From Lacrimispora xylanisolvens (GTDB lineage: Bacteria; Bacillota; Clostridia; Lachnospirales; Lachnospiraceae), in NCBI RefSeq assembly GCF_002934545.1, contig NZ_PTJA01000002.1:248001-312000 (forward strand): a stretch of DNA of 64,000 nucleotides, in the 5' to 3' direction. Every line of letters begins with the position of its first letter. Position 1 is the first letter of the stretch. Shown piece by piece: positions 57,485 through 64,000 of this stretch. The position numbers and the translations under genes were made by a program. The notes under the pieces are model-generated. The model had not been told where the DNA came from. It did no database searches and was given only the letters and a program-made list of their open reading frames with translations.

Positions 57485-57564
57485 CTGCATTTACCCCCAT
57501 TCAAAAGTATTTCTCTTATTATACATGGCATCTGAAAAAATGCAATCGGAGTTTTAACACTCCA

Positions 57565-57593
57565 TTGCCCTGTGTTTGGGGTTGTGGTAGAAT
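57565..57593 (+). promoter_or_regulatory. Promoter of the tetrapyrrole operon
   Basis: TTGCCC (57565-57570), 17-bp spacer, TAGAAT (57588-57593), 50 bp before hemA. Confidence 0.6.
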
Positions 57594-57642
57594 AGGGACA
57601 TGGTTTTGATTACGAGGTTTAGAGAAGAAAGCTGGAAAGAAC

Positions 57643-58803
57643 ATGTATTGTATGAGTGTGAGTCACAAGATGGCTCCGGTAAATATCAGAGAGAAATTAG
57701 CCTTCAGCACCAAAGAAAAGGCTGAATTAATAGAAAGACTGATGAAAAAGGATTCCATAACAGGCGTCGTCGTGCTTTGCACCTGTAACCGCAGTGAGAT
57801 CTATGTTTCAGGATCAAAATATGCCGTTAGAGAACTCCAGAGGGAGGCTGCCGGTTTAAAAAACGTTCGTCTGGGAGAATTAATTAAATATTTAAATGTC
57901 TATCAGGAAGAAAGTGCCATAAGGCATTTATTTAAGGTTGCCTGTGGTTTTGATTCCATGGTTTTAGGAGAAGATGAGATTCTGGGACAGGTTCGGGAGG
58001 CTTATCAGTATTCCAGAGAATCAGGAGCTGCGGATTACGAACTGAATGTGCTGTTTCAGAAAGCGATGGCTGCAGCAAAGCGAATTAAAACAGATACCAG
58101 ACTATCCAGAACCCCTCTTTCCATTGCAACTCTTGTGGCAAATGAAGTATTTCATTTCAACAATGAGGGAGAGTATAAAGATGTTATGGTAATCGGAATG
58201 ACAGGGAAAATGGGGGGAACCATAACCAAGAATCTGCTAAGTAAGCCCGGTATCCGTGTAACAGGAACTGTCAGAACCCACTCCTCAGATTTGCTGCTGA
58301 AAGTGGACAGCGACCGGATCAGGGAAGTGGATTACAAAGAACGCTACCAATATATGAATGATATGGATGTGGTGATCAGTGCAACTTTAGGACCTCACTA
58401 TACCATAACCAGAGAAGAACTGGAAAAATGTGCGAATTCGGATAAAAAGCGGCTTTTTATTGATGTAGCCGTACCTGTTGATATGGACCCTGAGATCAGG
58501 GAATATCCCGGACTTACATTATATGATATTGACTATTTTGAAACACTATCAAAGAACAATACCCAGATTAAGCTAAAAGAACTGGACTGCGCCAGAGAGA
58601 TTATGGAAGAAGAACTGGATGGGGCATTAAAGGAAATTTTGTTTCATCCTTATATTTCCCAAATGGATGAATTAAAAGAAGTGCTGTCCGGTAAGCGGCT
58701 TGATACTCTTTTATACCGCATCCGGGATCATGTTACCAGTGAGGACTTAAAGGTGGTGCTTCGGACATTAGATGGGTTAAAGGACTGGATGAGAGAGGAG
58801 TGA
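57643..58803 (+). CDS. hemA: Glutamyl-tRNA reductase
   Basis: First enzyme of the C5 pathway: reduces glutamyl-tRNA to glutamate-1-semialdehyde with NADPH. The N-terminal SHKMAPVNIREKLAF, the nucleophilic Cys in VVLCTCNRSEIYV, and GFDSMVLGEDEILGQVREAY are intact; the NADPH fold starts at VMVIGMTGKMGGTI, where the usual GxGxM glycine pattern is slightly altered. At 386 residues it is shorter than the common 410-450, with a reduced C-terminal dimerisation helix. First gene of the operon; hemL at 61879 catalyses the next step. Confidence 0.95.
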   Translation: MYCMSVSHKMAPVNIREKLAFSTKEKAELIERLMKKDSITGVVVLCTCNRSEIYVSGSKYAVRELQREAAGLKNVRLGELIKYLNVYQEESAIRHLFKVACGFDSMVLGEDEILGQVREAYQYSRESGAADYELNVLFQKAMAAAKRIKTDTRLSRTPLSIATLVANEVFHFNNEGEYKDVMVIGMTGKMGGTITKNLLSKPGIRVTGTVRTHSSDLLLKVDSDRIREVDYKERYQYMNDMDVVISATLGPHYTITREELEKCANSDKKRLFIDVAVPVDMDPEIREYPGLTLYDIDYFETLSKNNTQIKLKELDCAREIMEEELDGALKEILFHPYISQMDELKEVLSGKRLDTLLYRIRDHVTSEDLKVVLRTLDGLKDWMREE

Positions 58804-58805
58804 CA

Positions 58806-59447
58806 ATGGCTTATTTTCCGTTTTTTGTAGAGCTTGAAGGGAAAACGTGCCTGATAGTAGGCGGTGGAATGGTTGCTTACAGAAAAGCACTTGTGTTAAA
58901 GGACTTCGGACCTGAAATTACGGTGGTTGGTTTCGAGATGATTTCTGAGATGGAGCAGCTTGCTGCCGCATGTGATAAGACCATGACTCTCATCAGGCGG
59001 GGCTTTGAAGATAAGGATATAGAACAGGCGGATTTTGTGATTGCCGCAACGTCAGACGAAGAACTGAACAGGCACATATCTGTTATATGCAGACAGCAGA
59101 AAATTCCGGTGAATGTGGTGGATGTACAGGAAGAATGCAGTTTTATATTTCCAGCTCTGATTAAAGAAGAGGATATCGTTGTGGGAATATCCACAGGAGG
59201 CAGTTCTCCCACCATCGCCCAGTATTTAAAAAAACGGTTTAAAGAAGCCATTCCCAAAGGATTTGGCATGCTGGCTGGCCAGCTTGGTACCTACCGGGAA
59301 CTGGTAAAGGAAAGGGTGCCTTCCCTCCCTGTCCGGACTGAAATCTTTAAAATTATGGTAATAGAAGGAATCAGGCAGGGCGGAGTATTTACCAGAGAAC
59401 AGGCCATAGAGCTGATAGAAAGGAAACTTGGGGAACATGAAAATTGA
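58806..59447 (+). CDS. Precorrin-2 dehydrogenase / sirohydrochlorin ferrochelatase (NAD-binding sirohaem synthase part)
   Basis: A 213-residue CysG N-terminal-like/Met8-like enzyme that oxidises precorrin-2 to sirohydrochlorin with NAD and may insert iron for sirohaem. AYFPFFVELEGKTCLIVGGGMVAYRKA is the NAD-binding start (landmark region), with FVIAATSDEELN, NVVDVQEECSFIFPAL and GISTGGSSPTIAQYLK following. The ATG at 58806 is preferred to a GTG six bp earlier; its ribosome binding site GAGAGGAG overlaps the hemA end. Acts after CobA encoded downstream. Confidence 0.92.
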   Translation: MAYFPFFVELEGKTCLIVGGGMVAYRKALVLKDFGPEITVVGFEMISEMEQLAAACDKTMTLIRRGFEDKDIEQADFVIAATSDEELNRHISVICRQQKIPVNVVDVQEECSFIFPALIKEEDIVVGISTGGSSPTIAQYLKKRFKEAIPKGFGMLAGQLGTYRELVKERVPSLPVRTEIFKIMVIEGIRQGGVFTREQAIELIERKLGEHEN

Positions 59448-60336
59448 TACCATACGCATTGGAACCAGAAAAAGTGCACTTGCTGTTGCACAGACTCAGC
59501 TGGTCGCCGATGCTTTGATAAAGGTTACACCCGGACTTACCGTGCAGCTGATGAAAAGGCAGACAGAAGGAGACCGCATTCTTAATAAGCCGCTTTTGGA
59601 GTTTGGCGGAAAAGGAGTGTTTGTAACAGAGTTTGAAGATGCACTTTTGCGGGGAGAGATTGATTTAGCTGTCCATAGTGCAAAGGATCTTCCCATGGAT
59701 TTAAAAGAAGGTCTTGGAATTGTGGCAGTCCCGGCGCGTGAGGATCCAAGGGATGTACTCATAACCTTAAAAGGCACTGACTTAAATAAAAGAGAAGAGA
59801 TTGTAATTGGTACTTCCAGCTTAAGAAGAAGGATACAGATCGAAGAGATCGGAAGTACTTTATGGAAAGAAATTCCGGTCCGGTGCGAGAATTTAAGAGG
59901 GAATGTGCAGACCCGTTTAAAACGGCTGGCTGATGGGGATTTTGATGGAATCATTCTTGCAGCTGCAGGGTTAAACCGCCTGAGTATCCAGTCAGATCCA
60001 GCCTTTGATTATCATTACTTCGACTGTGAGACCATGATTCCTGCCGGAGGACAGGGAATTCTGGCGGTAGAAGGAAGAGTGGGAATGGAAAACTGGCCGG
60101 AGATATGGCCAATTGAAAATAAAGAAGCAAGACTATGCCTGACACTGGAGCGAAAGATATTAAAGCTATTAAATGCAGGATGTCATGAGCCGGTGGGAGT
60201 CTACTCCCGCATTGAGGAAGGTCAGTTTGAGGTCTTTGGAATCAGAAGCAGAGACAGCCAGACAAAAAGAATCCATCTTAAGGGTAAAACAGAAGAGTTG
60301 GACAGCCTGGCGGAAGAAGCCGCAAAAAGACTTTAA
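59437..60336 (+). CDS. hemC: Hydroxymethylbilane synthase (porphobilinogen deaminase)
   Basis: Joins four porphobilinogens into hydroxymethylbilane. Landmarks: IRIGTRKSALAVAQTQLV, the Arg-rich GTSSLRRRIQI, CENLRGNVQTRLKRL and the cofactor Cys in LLNAGCHEPVGVY, which anchors the dipyrromethane. 299 residues, normal length. Overlaps the previous gene by 11 bp. The substrate requires HemB, which is not encoded in this cluster. Confidence 0.97.
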   Translation: MKIDTIRIGTRKSALAVAQTQLVADALIKVTPGLTVQLMKRQTEGDRILNKPLLEFGGKGVFVTEFEDALLRGEIDLAVHSAKDLPMDLKEGLGIVAVPAREDPRDVLITLKGTDLNKREEIVIGTSSLRRRIQIEEIGSTLWKEIPVRCENLRGNVQTRLKRLADGDFDGIILAAAGLNRLSIQSDPAFDYHYFDCETMIPAGGQGILAVEGRVGMENWPEIWPIENKEARLCLTLERKILKLLNAGCHEPVGVYSRIEEGQFEVFGIRSRDSQTKRIHLKGKTEELDSLAEEAAKRL

Positions 60337-60354
60337 TTGAAAATGGAGGATGTC

Positions 60355-61872
60355 ATGAAGAAAAATGGAGTGGTATACTTAGTCGGTGCCGGGCCGGGCG
60401 ATCCCGGTCTCATCACCCAAAAAGGATTGAAGCGGCTTGGCAGCTGCGATGCACTGGTTTATGACTCCCTTGCTTCGGATTATTTCCTCGATGAGGTACC
60501 CGAGCATTGCAGAAAGATCTATGTGGGGAAACGGGCAGGCGCCCATTCCATGAAGCAGGAAGAGATTAACCGGCTCTTAGTGGAGCTGGCAGAGGAAGGT
60601 TTGAATGTGGTCCGTTTAAAAGGAGGAGATCCCTTTGTATTTGGACGGGGAGGAGAAGAGATTCTGACACTTTCGGAGGCAGGAATCCCCTTTGAAGTAG
60701 TACCTGGTGTGACCTCTGCGGTGGCAGCGCTTTCCATGGCAGGAATTCCTGTGACTCACAGGGCGGTGAGCCGAAGCTTCCATGTAATGACAGGACATAC
60801 TCTCTCTGAGAATGGAACCCTTCCGCCTGATTTCGATTCCTTTGCCAGACTCTCAGGAACTCTGGTTTTTTTAATGGGACTCTCCAATCTTTCCCTGATT
60901 GTTAATGGTCTTATTAGAAATGGAAAGCCGGAAGATACACCGGCAGCTGTAATTGAAAACGGAACCCTTCCGCAGCAGAGAATAGTCCGGGGGACTCTGA
61001 AGGATATTGAGAGCAGAGCAAAACAGGCAGAGATTAAAAGTCCTGCCATCATTGTGGCAGGGGACGTGGCAGCTCTGGATTTTTCATCTACCCTGAATCA
61101 GCCCCTGAAGGGCTGCAGGATTGGTATTACCGGAACCGAATCCTTTACTGGAAGACTTCGTCAGGAGCTTGCAGAACTTGGAGGAATGACAGACAGTATA
61201 TTGACTTTATCCATAGATTCCTATCGGTCAGGGGAAGCCATGAATAAAGCATATCAAAGGCTAAAAACCTATTCCTGGCTCATATTTACCAGCGCCAATG
61301 CAGTGAGAGAATTTTTCACCGGCCTTTTCGAAGGCGGTTATGATTTGCGCTCACTGGGAGCCATAAGATTTGCAGTGATAGGGAAAGGCACGGAAAATGA
61401 ACTGGTTAAGTTTGGTTTTCATGCTGATTATATTCCTGACCGCTATCAGGTAACAGATCTTGCAAATGGATTAAAGACCCTATTGTCAAAAGAAGACCGG
61501 CTGCTCATACCCAGGTCATCAGGCGGGTCGCCGGAACTGAACCGGGTTCTTGATGAAGCAGGGATCTGTTACGATGATATTGTACTATATGATGTGGCGC
61601 TGAAAAAAAAGGAACAGGAAGAGCAGGGAAACGGATTGCCCCCTCTTCATTATCTGACTTTTGCCAGTGCATCCGGCGTAGATGCATTTTTTAGGGAAGA
61701 AAGAGAGAAAATCCTCAATTTGCTTTCCGCTTTAAAGGTGGTCTGCATCGGTGATATCACAGCAAAGGCGCTTTCCCGGTATGGGAGAGAAGCTGATTTA
61801 ATTGCACCGGTTTACAGCGTATCAGGGCTGGCAGAAATCATTTGCCAGGACTGGTGTAAAGAAAAGGAGTAA
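60355..61872 (+). CDS. cobA: Uroporphyrinogen-III C-methyltransferase fused to uroporphyrinogen-III synthase (CobA-HemD)
   Basis: A 505-residue bifunctional enzyme. Residues 1 to about 245 are the SAM-dependent methyltransferase CobA: YLVGAGPGDPGLIT, VRLKGGDPFVFGRGGEE, VTSAVAALSMAGIPVTHR, and the product-binding stretch GTLVFLMGLSNL. The remainder is HemD, which closes the ring of hydroxymethylbilane: WLIFTSANAVREFF, FAVIGKGTENEL and LTFASASGVDAFF. The fusion hands uroporphyrinogen III straight to methylation, channelling flux to sirohaem or cobalamin. GGAGG five nt before the ATG at 60355 fixes the start; an earlier TTG at 60337 is rejected. Confidence 0.96.
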   Translation: MKKNGVVYLVGAGPGDPGLITQKGLKRLGSCDALVYDSLASDYFLDEVPEHCRKIYVGKRAGAHSMKQEEINRLLVELAEEGLNVVRLKGGDPFVFGRGGEEILTLSEAGIPFEVVPGVTSAVAALSMAGIPVTHRAVSRSFHVMTGHTLSENGTLPPDFDSFARLSGTLVFLMGLSNLSLIVNGLIRNGKPEDTPAAVIENGTLPQQRIVRGTLKDIESRAKQAEIKSPAIIVAGDVAALDFSSTLNQPLKGCRIGITGTESFTGRLRQELAELGGMTDSILTLSIDSYRSGEAMNKAYQRLKTYSWLIFTSANAVREFFTGLFEGGYDLRSLGAIRFAVIGKGTENELVKFGFHADYIPDRYQVTDLANGLKTLLSKEDRLLIPRSSGGSPELNRVLDEAGICYDDIVLYDVALKKKEQEEQGNGLPPLHYLTFASASGVDAFFREEREKILNLLSALKVVCIGDITAKALSRYGREADLIAPVYSVSGLAEIICQDWCKEKE

Positions 61873-61878
61873 ATTATA

Positions 61879-63153
61879 ATGAACACAGAAGAGTCAAAGA
61901 AATTATTTGAAGAATCCGGAAACTATTTCCCAGGCGGAGTTAACAGCCCTGTAAGAGCATTTGGCTCTGTGGGGGGAGTTCCCGTATTTATAAAAAAAGC
62001 GGAAGGATCCCGTATCTATGATGAGGATGGGAATGAATACATTGATTATGTGAATTCCTGGGGACCCTGTATTCTTGGACATGGGTATCAGCCAGTGGTA
62101 GAAGCGGTGAGAGAGGCATGTCTTTCCGGCTTATCCTATGGTGCGCCTACGAGAAGAGAGCTGGAACTTGGAAAACTGATTACACAATGTATTCCCTCCA
62201 TGGAAATGATGCGAATGGTCAGCTCCGGAACGGAAGCTGTCATGAGTGCCATTCGTGCAGCAAGAGGGTTTACAGGGAGAGATAAAATCATTAAATTCAA
62301 GGGCTGCTACCACGGACATTCTGACGGTCTTTTAGTAAAAGCGGGTTCCGGAGCTCTGACAGGCAGCGCACCGGACAGTGCCGGTGTGCCTGAATCCTAT
62401 ACGAGACACACGCTGTTAGCAGGTTACAATCAGGAAGATACAGTGGAAGAGCTGTTTCGTCAGTATCCCGGAGAAATTGCAGCGATTGTGGTAGAGCCTG
62501 TGGCAGCCAATATGGGACTGGTGGCTCCCAAACCAGGTTTCCTTGAGTTTTTAAGAGACATTACAACCAGGTACGGAGCACTTTTAATCTTTGATGAGGT
62601 GATTACAGGATTTCGTATGGCTCTTGGGGGAGCTCAGGAATATTATCAGGTAAAACCCGATCTCACCACTCTTGGTAAGATTGCGGGAGGCGGCATGCCC
62701 ATGGGCGTCTACGGCGGACGCAGGGATATCATGGAAGTTGTATCGCCTCTTGGGAAAGTTTATCAGGCCGGAACATTATCCGGGAACCCTATAGCAACTG
62801 CAGCAGGAATTGCAACAATCAAAGCTTTGATGGACAGGACGGATATCTATTCCTCCCTGGAGCAAAAAGCGGATACCCTGGTGCAGACTTTAAAGGAGAT
62901 TCTCCCAGGCGCACAGGTGAACCAGGCAGGTTCCTTATTCAGTGTATTTTTTGCTAAGCACCCGGTGGTGGATTATGAGTCAGCTTTAAAATCGGATACC
63001 CGGATGTATGCAAAATATTTTCACTATCTCCTTGAGCATGGTATCTACACAGCTCCTTCCCAGTTTGAGATTCTGTTTTTGTCAGCAGCTCATACCCAGG
63101 AAGATATCGAAGAGACCAAAAGAATTATGAAAGAAGCGGCGGCAAATTTATAA
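61879..63153 (+). CDS. hemL: Glutamate-1-semialdehyde 2,1-aminomutase
   Basis: PLP-dependent enzyme converting glutamate-1-semialdehyde to 5-aminolaevulinate. PGGVNSPVRAF, SSGTEAVMSAIRAARGFTGR, KFKGCYHGHSDGLL, and the PLP Lys in LTTLGKIAGGGMPMGVYGG are intact; 424 residues is normal. Follows cobA-hemD by 6 bp, and a terminator follows. With hemA it supplies aminolaevulinate for the operon. Confidence 0.97.
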   Translation: MNTEESKKLFEESGNYFPGGVNSPVRAFGSVGGVPVFIKKAEGSRIYDEDGNEYIDYVNSWGPCILGHGYQPVVEAVREACLSGLSYGAPTRRELELGKLITQCIPSMEMMRMVSSGTEAVMSAIRAARGFTGRDKIIKFKGCYHGHSDGLLVKAGSGALTGSAPDSAGVPESYTRHTLLAGYNQEDTVEELFRQYPGEIAAIVVEPVAANMGLVAPKPGFLEFLRDITTRYGALLIFDEVITGFRMALGGAQEYYQVKPDLTTLGKIAGGGMPMGVYGGRRDIMEVVSPLGKVYQAGTLSGNPIATAAGIATIKALMDRTDIYSSLEQKADTLVQTLKEILPGAQVNQAGSLFSVFFAKHPVVDYESALKSDTRMYAKYFHYLLEHGIYTAPSQFEILFLSAAHTQEDIEETKRIMKEAAANL

Positions 63154-63166
63154 TCAGTCATGCATG

Positions 63167-63207
63167 GAGGATGTTACAGAAATTTATCTGTACCATCCTC
63201 TTTTTTT
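63167..63207 (+). terminator. Terminator of the tetrapyrrole operon
   Basis: GAGGATGTTACAGA (63167-63180) and TCTGTACCATCCTC (63187-63200) pair with one mismatch, then seven T. Confidence 0.92.
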
Positions 63208-63275
63208 ATTGTTATAAAAGAAGAAGTATAAATTCTAAAAGAACCATAAATTGTATTAACATTTACTCGAATCTA

Positions 63276-63304
63276 TTGATAAATGTCCTGATTTGGTATA
63301 TTTT
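63276..63304 (+). promoter_or_regulatory. Promoter of the flavodoxin-like gene
   Basis: TTGATA (63276-63281), 17-bp spacer, TATTTT (63299-63304); an alternative extended -10 TGG-TATATT overlaps. Confidence 0.55.
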
Positions 63305-63326
63305 ATTGATAGAGGAGGCGAAATAT

Positions 63327-63869
63327 ATGGACTATTTAGTTGTGTATACAAGTAAAACCGGAAATACTCAGAAGGTAGCCATGAAGATATTCGAAGCGCT
63401 TCCGGGGAAATCGAAGGATATTGTTAATCTGGAGGAATACCATGGAGAAGAAGCAGATACGTATTTTGTAGGATTCTGGAACAACAGGGGAATTTGTACA
63501 ACAGAAGTAATTGATTTCCTCTCCGACCTCCATGGCAAACAGATCGCTTTGTTTGGTACCTGCGGAATATTTGAAAATAAAGAATATTTAAAGCAGGTGG
63601 AAAATCAGGTTTCTGTTTTTCTGCCGGAAGATAATGAATACCTGGGCTGCTATTTATGCGGAGGTAAGATGGGACCAAAAGTACTGGAGAAATGCAGACA
63701 GATGCAGGCTCAGCTTAATACTCCCCAGATCAGGGAGATGATTTTAGCATATGAAGATGCCATGCTCCATCCCAATAAAGAAGATTTAGATCAGGCAGGT
63801 GTATTTACAGAATCGGTGTTAAACCGGATTCAAAGAAAAAAGGAGGAGCAAGATGGGATTAAAAGATGA
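63327..63869 (+). CDS. Flavodoxin family protein
   Basis: A 180-residue flavodoxin-like protein. The FMN phosphate loop VYTSKTGNTQKVA is at the N-terminus, YFVGFWNNRGICTTEVIDFL is the second loop region and LFGTCGIFENKEYL the third. It resembles flavodoxin-like proteins of the BilS group that accompany bilirubin reductase in gut Clostridia, but bilR is not here, so that name is not given. The frame runs back to 63171 through the terminator of the previous operon; GAGGAGG before the ATG at 63327 sets the start. It overlaps the ftsH-like gene by 17 bp. Confidence 0.85.
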   Translation: MDYLVVYTSKTGNTQKVAMKIFEALPGKSKDIVNLEEYHGEEADTYFVGFWNNRGICTTEVIDFLSDLHGKQIALFGTCGIFENKEYLKQVENQVSVFLPEDNEYLGCYLCGGKMGPKVLEKCRQMQAQLNTPQIREMILAYEDAMLHPNKEDLDQAGVFTESVLNRIQRKKEEQDGIKR

Positions 63870-64000
63870 TGGAAGTTCTGGAAAGAACCATAAAAAACCA
63901 TTTATTTATTATTACATGATTGTATTGGTCCTGATGATTATATTCAATGCCATGGCTGTACCGTGGCTTCAGTCCAAGACCGTGACGGAGGTCCCCTACA
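63853..64000 (+). CDS. ftsH: ATP-dependent zinc metalloprotease FtsH, 5' end only
   Basis: Only 49 codons are in the window. MGLKDDGSSGKNHKKPF, one membrane helix (YYYMIVLVLMIIFNAMAV) and then VTEVPY fit the FtsH N-terminus, where the first helix is followed by a periplasm-side stretch with the V-x-Y motif. AGGAGGA at 63841-63847 lies inside the flavodoxin-like gene and serves this ATG, so translation is likely coupled. Assignment rests on this short stretch and would be settled by the next 200 codons. Confidence 0.7.
   Translation, partial: MGLKDDGSSGKNHKKPFIYYYMIVLVLMIIFNAMAVPWLQSKTVTEVPY

Overview
The window looks like chromosome of a low-to-mid GC, strictly anaerobic, Gram-positive Clostridia of the Lachnospiraceae (Lacrimispora / former Clostridium cluster XIVa type). 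This is inference from gene content: strong AGGAGG ribosome binding sites, sigma-A promoters of the form TTGACA-N17-TATAAT, a CooS-type CO dehydrogenase homologue, DegV, YesMN-type two-component genes, SLH and LysM surface proteins and a clostridial haem/sirohaem operon. I see no phage, insertion sequence, integrase or CRISPR array.

Layout. 1-9.1 kb is housekeeping: end of htpG, a DegV lipid-binding protein, a CapA-type protein, a YhcC radical SAM protein, galactokinase, a cytidylate-kinase-like protein and a membrane diguanylate cyclase. 9.1-20.9 kb is a dense redox and peroxide-defence neighbourhood: a DUF134 regulator, a four-domain CoA-disulfide/polysulfide reductase, a flavodoxin-like reductase, two nitroreductases, a quinol monooxygenase-like protein, a MarR regulator, two glutathione peroxidases, an OhrR-type regulator, a chemoreceptor, a bicovalent-FAD oxidase and a metallo-hydrolase. 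Several promoters here carry clear operator palindromes, which suggests two or three small regulons answering to electrophiles and organic peroxides. 21-28 kb holds a PAS-GGDEF-HD-GYP c-di-GMP protein, a triple-LysM protein that may be a spore-coat component, and small regulators.

28-37 kb is accessory: an ArsB/SLC13-like transporter, a CooS homologue whose active-site ligands are altered, acetyltransferases, an AraC-GyrI regulator, a chloramphenicol acetyltransferase behind a possible leader peptide, and a MarR-KTR-MATE efflux unit, closed by tRNA-Ser(CGA). 37-51 kb holds a ClC antiporter, a cell-wall amidase, a sugar-uptake operon (YesMN two-component pair, binding protein, two permeases, GH30 glycosidase) and an amino-acid ABC transporter. 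51.5-56.9 kb is one giant surface protein with beta-helix repeats, FN3, SLH and cell-wall-binding repeats. 57.6-63.2 kb is a tetrapyrrole operon (hemA, sirohaem dehydrogenase, hemC, cobA-hemD, hemL) that lacks hemB; it is followed by a flavodoxin-like gene overlapping the start of ftsH.

The most interesting items are: (1) the CooS homologue, in which Glu replaces the C-cluster Cys of the GICCTGNE motif and Tyr replaces a conserved His, so it is probably not a CO dehydrogenase but an oxo/hybrid-cluster enzyme; (2) a long hairpin that buries the ribosome binding site of the FAD oxidase gene; (3) the shared OhrR-like boxes of the two glutathione peroxidase genes; (4) a 21-codon leader with a hairpin in front of the chloramphenicol acetyltransferase; (5) terminator-like hairpins placed between promoter and gene for the diguanylate cyclase and the surface protein. 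All functional statements rest on reading motifs by eye; no database search was run.
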